The notes beneath the pieces were generated by a model, which saw only the letters and a list, made by a program, of their open reading frames with translations, searched no databases and was not told where the DNA came from. Below are positions 59,071 to 64,000 of a stretch of 64,000 nucleotides of DNA, piece by piece. The position numbers were made by a program, and so were the translations under genes. This DNA comes from Macrotrachela quadricornifera (taxonomy: Eukaryota > Rotifera > Eurotatoria > Philodinida > Philodinidae), in contig JAJEKB010020807.1 in NCBI GenBank assembly GCA_022393335.1, positions 440,157 to 504,156 of the forward strand, in the 5' to 3' direction. Each line of letters begins with the position of its first letter. Position 1 is the stretch's first letter.

Positions 59071-60495
59071 GTGCGACTCGTCCGATTCAACTGTATATAG
59101 AAATCATTAAACTACGAAAAACAATAGTGAACAACTGATGAGGAAGCTCATCAACTGCTCAATTACTTTTGAATCGAAAGTATATGGATTATATGTGACC
59201 TGATAAGCTATGAATATGCTGAGAGGATGATATTTTTAATTAGACGCTATGCCGTATTCTTCTGAAGGACCATAAAAACGGACATTCGAGTTTTAAGTTG
59301 AAATTCTAAGTAGAAACGGGTCTTAACGAGAGCAGTTTATTATGAAAGTTTCAGTCTTTTGGTTATCTCTATTATAACATAGGACTAAAAAGAGTGGTTT
59401 TACATTGCTCGTTTATCTTGGACGAGTTCCGATGTTCTCATTTCAGAAGAGGAATAACCAAAAGCTTTGAAGCTTCCTCAATAATCTACTTTCATTTACA
59501 TCTGTGTCGGTACCAAATTTCAAGTCAAAATTCAATTTTGCTGGTGTTCTTGAGGAGGGTCACGGCATTCTGCTGAAGTATATTGTAGAAATATGATATC
59601 TTGCCATTAACAAACTGGCAACTCGAACTAAAGCTTCCTTCTTGAGCATAAGTCACATTCATTAGGATTTGTTGTTTTCGAGTTCGAAGCAACAAATGAA
59701 GTGTACAATAACGTCAAATGTGCGTTGTTGGCCAATTGATCTGTGAGTATATTTATATATTATCGGTTTCCTTCTTGTTGCTACTATAATTGCACATGAA
59801 GCAATCGATTTATTAGTTGAGTATAGTGACCTTCAGCTTTCACATATTTCTTTCTATCAAATAAGTGAGCAATAGTATAGAGTGCTGTAAAAGACATAAG
59901 CACTTTTTCATCATTGGATAAATCGTCTACATTCAATTCTATAACAAAAAAGTATTTCTCTTTGAAATGTCTTATGAAATTTAGGTTAGAGGCAATTCAT
60001 TATGTAACTCTATATTCGCAATATAACTAAATCCACTTGAGTTTATGTATGAAATTTATTTTTTAATAAGAAGAAACAATTAATCATCAACTTCAAACTG
60101 TTTTAATAGAAGTATCATGTTAGAAAGTCTTTAAAACTAAACATAAGTTATTCTTGTCTTCCTGTGACAACATGAGAAATATATGAAATAAAAATACATT
60201 GTATTTACATTTTTTCAAAGATTACAATCGCCATAAAATTTGCTGCCATTGCAACTATATTTCTACGTCATTTTATTTGTTAGTAAGCATGCGATTCACG
60301 AACATTCGAGACAAATAACATTAGTATATACTTAAGAACAACTACGTCGCCAAAATTTCACTTTTTTTTTTCATTCTTTTATCGTGAACAAATACAGCAA
60401 GATGGAAAATGAAAAAGAAAAATAATTCACAATATAATTGGTTTGTCTAAAGAGTGCAAGTAGACGTGCAATTCAAGGTCGCAAAAGCTGCACGA
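59071..60495. other. Spacer and ART gene upstream region
   Basis: No gene recognised. 59200-59600 is less AT-rich without a domain-bearing frame. No promoter motif identified upstream of 60496. Confidence 0.4.
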
Positions 60496-62680
60496 ATGGC
60501 AGTTGTTAATACATCATCTACGAATGAATTAGAAAATCTTGAAACGTTCTCTCTCATATGGCTTGATGCAGAAGTTAATGATTCAACAGAAAATGTCGAT
60601 GCGCAAAATCAACTTCGAGCATCAATTCATTTTTTAAGAACCTTCGAAGATGATGAAAAATGCGAAACTTATATTAGATTAGTGCCAAAAGATGATCGTA
60701 TTGTTTTAATTACAAGCGGTCGACTCGGACAAATATTAGTGCCTCGGATTCATTCTCTTAGACAACTGTCATCCATTTATGTGTATTGTAAAGACAAGAA
60801 AAGACATGAAGCATGGGCCAATCAGTATAAGAAGGTAAATATATCCAAATAGATACTAATATAGAAAAGAAAAAGTATAGCTTTTGAGTATCTTGGCAGG
60901 TAATTTAAGAAAATGAATATTATACCTCATCACTAAATAATTTTTAAAGGTACTGAGGATATCAAACGTACACTTATCTCTTCAATAATGCATCTGTCAT
61001 GTTAAAAATGTGTATACATCAGAGATAGGATAGATGCTGTGCATCTATATACACAATCTAATGAGTATTTAGATAGAAAAAAATAGATAAGACCGATAAA
61101 CAGCCATTAATCACATCGGATACAATAATATTTTTTGTTTTTAGGTTAGAGGTGTAATCGTGTTATTGGATGAACTTATTTCTCAAATACGGTCAGATCA
61201 GTCAAAACGAAATGCAAAAAGAGTTGATGAACCATTACCAATAAACGTTGATACAACAAATATTAAGACTGAACAATCAACAAGTGAACTTAGTGGTCAA
61301 TTTGTTCATTCTCAATTATTAATTGATTGTCTTCTTAGGATGAAAGAAAGTTCATCTGATAAAGATGAACTCATTTCACTTTGTCGAGAATATTATAAAG
61401 ATAATGAAATTGAATTATCAATAGTTAATGAATTTGAAAAATATTATTCATCTGATCGAGCATTATGGTGGTATACAAGAGAAGCTTTTCTCTATCGACT
61501 TATGAATAAAGCACTTCGTGTTTTAAATACTGATTTACTTTTTCTTCTTCGTTTTTTTATTCGTGATATTGAACAACAAATGGAACAACGACGTTGTTTA
61601 TCTTTTATTCATCTCTATCGATGTCAATTAATGTCAAAAGATGAAATAAAATTATTACAAAATTTAATTAATCAATATATTTCAATCAACTCATATTTTT
61701 CTACTAGTACAAGTCGTGATCAAGCTCTTATATTTCTTCATTATTCAAGTGATCTTGAACGTGTATTATTTGAAATTGATGCTGATCCTCAATTGAAAGA
61801 TATCAAACCATTTGCTAATATAACATCAAGTAGTTATTTTCCTGAAGAAGAAGAAATATTATTTACATTTGGAACAATTTTTCAAATTGTTAGTATTGAT
61901 TATGATGATGATGATGAATTATGGACTATTCGAATGTCACTTACCAGTGATAAACATGATTATTCTAGTTCTATTATCGATCAAATGAAGAATGAACATA
62001 GTGAACAAGAAGAAACGAATATTCTTACATATGGTAATGTACTACGTCAAATGGGAAAAATTGATCAAGCAGAGAAATATTATCGTCGTTTTCTTGATCA
62101 ATCACCAACAAATTCAGAGGATATAGCTCATTGCTATCATGGATTAGGCATTGTAGCTGCTGCAAAAGGAAATTATGATTCAAGTCTTCATTGGCATAAT
62201 GATGCACTTGGAATCAAAATGGATATATTTAAATCAGATGATCCAAAAATTGCATCTAGTCTTAATAGTATAGCAATTGTTTATCGAAATAAAGGTGATT
62301 ATCAACAAGCACTTCAATCGTATAATAAAGCATTAATTATATTGAAAAAAAAATACGGTGAAAATCATTCAAGAGTAATTAAATGTTTAAATAACCTAGG
62401 TGTAGTTTATCAATATGATAAAAGTTACACAAAAGCACTCGAATATTATAAAATGGCATTAGATATTGGACAAAAACATGTTTCTCCCGATTATTGTGCA
62501 TTAAGTGCTACACATAACAATATTGGTAATCTATATTATATGATCGACAATTATGATAAAGCGTTACAACATTATACTCAATCACTTCAAATCAAATTAA
62601 AAATATTTCCTAGTGATCATCCTAATATTGCAATTGCACGTAAATGTGTAGCCATGGTTCAAGAAAAGCAAAGCAAATGA
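60496..62680 (+). CDS. ADP-ribosyltransferase (R-S-E type) fused to TPR repeats
   Basis: Exons 60496-60834 and 61145-62680, phase 0; 1875 bases, 624 aa. The start is the first ATG in frame; open frame without ATG extends 42 bases upstream. Domains: an N-terminal alpha/beta region (about 1-125; RIVLITSGRLGQILVP and SIYVYCKDKKRHEAW), an ART fold (about 180-375) and at least five TPRs of kinesin-light-chain type (about 390-615; YGNVLRQMGKIDQAEKYY). Predicted active residues: Arg272 in LYRCQ, Ser-Thr-Ser 299-301 in YFSTSTSRD, and Glu in EEEEILF (347-350). It should transfer ADP-ribose from NAD to a protein; the target is unknown and TPRs may select it. The glutamate-rich catalytic loop is intact. 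AATAAA at 62731-62736 is a plausible polyadenylation signal. This architecture is common in bdelloids. Confidence 0.88.
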
Positions 62681-62736
62681 TATTAATCATCATACATAAA
62701 TTTATTTGAATTTTGATAATGAAAAAATTGAATAAA

Positions 62737-63383
62737 AAATTCTCAATGTTTTTCCTTTTAACATTTTCATAACTGACCTTTATTTCATATAAGTCATTGA
62801 TTAAATGTTCATTCATTCATTTACAACTATTTCATAAGAACTAAGCCTTTGTAGAAACGTCATTATTAAAGTGTATTCAATACGATGATGCTTCTGTATA
62901 GAAGCTCTCATAACTAATTCTTGACAATTGCAGACGCTATGCAACGAATTTACATACCAATAAGCAAAATTCGTAGGTAAATACATAGGCGCTTACACTC
63001 AGCCTTCTAATTATTATATCATCGAAACTAAAAACATCGAAATTAAAAAAGGCCTGGCAGAGAACAATCTTACATACTTTGAATTGTCATTGACAAAAAC
63101 AAAATCCAAACTAGGAAAAGTATACGTTAATCCTACGAAAGTATTCATTAGTTTATTAAATATACTGATATACTATCTACCTTTTAAAACTCGATGTCTA
63201 ATCTTAGGATATTGTGACATCCCTTCTATTCTTTTCATATATAATTAACAGAAAAAAATCTAGCCCATAGCAACAAAAATAATACAAATTCATTCATTTT
63301 TGATCAAGTCGTAACTATTATTTTCCTTATCATTACATTCGAATGTTTTTGTGTAGATGATGTGCTACTATTTTTTCGTTTTC
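62737..63383. other. Spacer
   Basis: No feature recognised. Confidence 0.4.
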
Positions 63384-63790
63384 TTATTGTTTAATTGATG
63401 GTGAAAGTAATTCTCTTAAAGTTGATAAATTTCCATGGATAAATAATAATTGGTTTGGTTTACGTGTTTGTAAACGTGTGCAACTATTTGTTATTGTATT
63501 TTCACTATCTGAAAAAAGACGTTCTACAGATACATTAGTAGGCAGGATTGTTAAAATACGACAAGCTATGTTAGTTAATGTGTACTAAAAGGATTTATTA
63601 CAATTTCAATAAATAAGAACATTCATATCTTTGTCAATTTTTTTCTCAACTTCAATGTATTTGTCTAATTCTGCTTTAATTTTTGAAACCCTTCAGATTT
63701 GGGTGCAACATTGTTTACAAGAAATAACAAGTTGTAATATTGATGTTTCTCACCATTTAATTTTTCAGTTACATCATAAAATGTTTTCAG
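63384..63790 (-). pseudogene. Remnant of hAT transposase C terminus (dimerisation domain)
   Basis: Complement. The last 66 codons (63384-63584) start after an acceptor-like TTTTAG and read TNIACRILTILPTNVSVERL, then FSDSENTITNSCTRL and NQLLFIHGNL to TAA. This is the hATC dimerisation pattern (ARxIL-x-P-x-SVSERLFS-x-N-x-RL). Further upstream are LKTFYDVTEKLNGEKH and, in another frame, ELDKYIEVEKKI then VLIY followed by TGA where W is usual. A frameshift and stops separate the pieces, so it is dead. The strand and order match a hAT transposase running right to left and leaving the window edge. Confidence 0.8.
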
Positions 63791-63928
63791 ATATATGCAT
63801 AATAATACTAAGCTGTTACAATATACTTTTAAAAACAGAATCTTTTTTGTTCGTCGCTCAAGATTGTTTCGTAATTCATTATACTATTAAAATGTGTAGC
63901 CGAAAAATTTATTAAACATGTTGATGAG

Positions 63929-63974
63929 AGCTTTCAGAGCAATCCCTGCGGAATTAAACATGTGAAACACGATG
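63929..63974 (-). repeat. Dispersed hairpin motif, copy B
   Basis: Minus strand: ATCGTGTTTCACATGTTTAA then TTCCGCAGGGATTGCTCTG and AAAGCT. It lies about 140 bases upstream of the hAT remnant. Confidence 0.75.
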
Positions 63975-64000
63975 AAACTTATTATATTGTGAATAAATGG

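Overview
This is eukaryotic DNA, AT-rich (roughly 68-70% by eye), with short GT-AG introns of about 50-70 bases in most genes. The gene content is an NHL-repeat family, a Kelch/galactose-oxidase-like gene, an ADP-ribosyltransferase fused to TPRs, divergent rhodopsin-type receptors, a local array of small GTPases, a Deg9-type HtrA protease of a kind usual in plants and microbes, and transposase remnants. Together these point to a bdelloid rotifer, perhaps a Rotaria-like genome. That assignment is inference from gene families and base composition, not from a marker gene.

Layout. 1-750: the last exon and 3' flank of a second copy of the Deg9-like protease gene. 750-9.2 kb: almost gene-free and repeat-rich. 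It holds a GACTAGTC-rich inverted repeat, a 34-35 bp minisatellite, five copies of a ~175 bp unit, a ~3.3 kb inverted-repeat element with inner arrays, a ~0.9 kb foldback element and a tRNA-like SINE head. 12.7-18.2 kb: the complete five-exon Deg9-like protease (538 aa predicted). 19.5-20 kb: remnant of a hAT/ZBED-type transposase. 22.3-29.0 kb: array of four related GTPase loci, two intact and two broken. 29.8-34.5 kb: two seven-helix receptors with a decayed SWIM/AT-hook fragment and a small MITE between them. 38.1-39.7 kb: a broken Kelch gene. 40.4-44.4 kb: a secreted alpha/beta hydrolase and a ten-exon histidine acid phosphatase. 45-59 kb: a tandem duplication of a membrane-anchored NHL-repeat gene; the second copy has a damaged splice site and a ~1 kb insertion in its upstream flank. 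60.5-62.7 kb: an ART-TPR gene. 63.4-63.8 kb: a decayed hAT transposase C terminus.

The genes do not form one pathway. The clear theme is duplication and decay: protease copies, GTPase array and NHL pair, plus several pseudogenes and non-autonomous DNA elements. A ~40 bp motif with a small hairpin occurs four times, far apart, and one inverted-repeat family occurs at both 8 kb and 42 kb. Exon joins were worked out by hand from GT/AG sites and reading phase. For every gene called intact, the summed exon length is an exact multiple of three. The NHL copy at 51.6-56.6 kb does not reach that standard at one splice donor.
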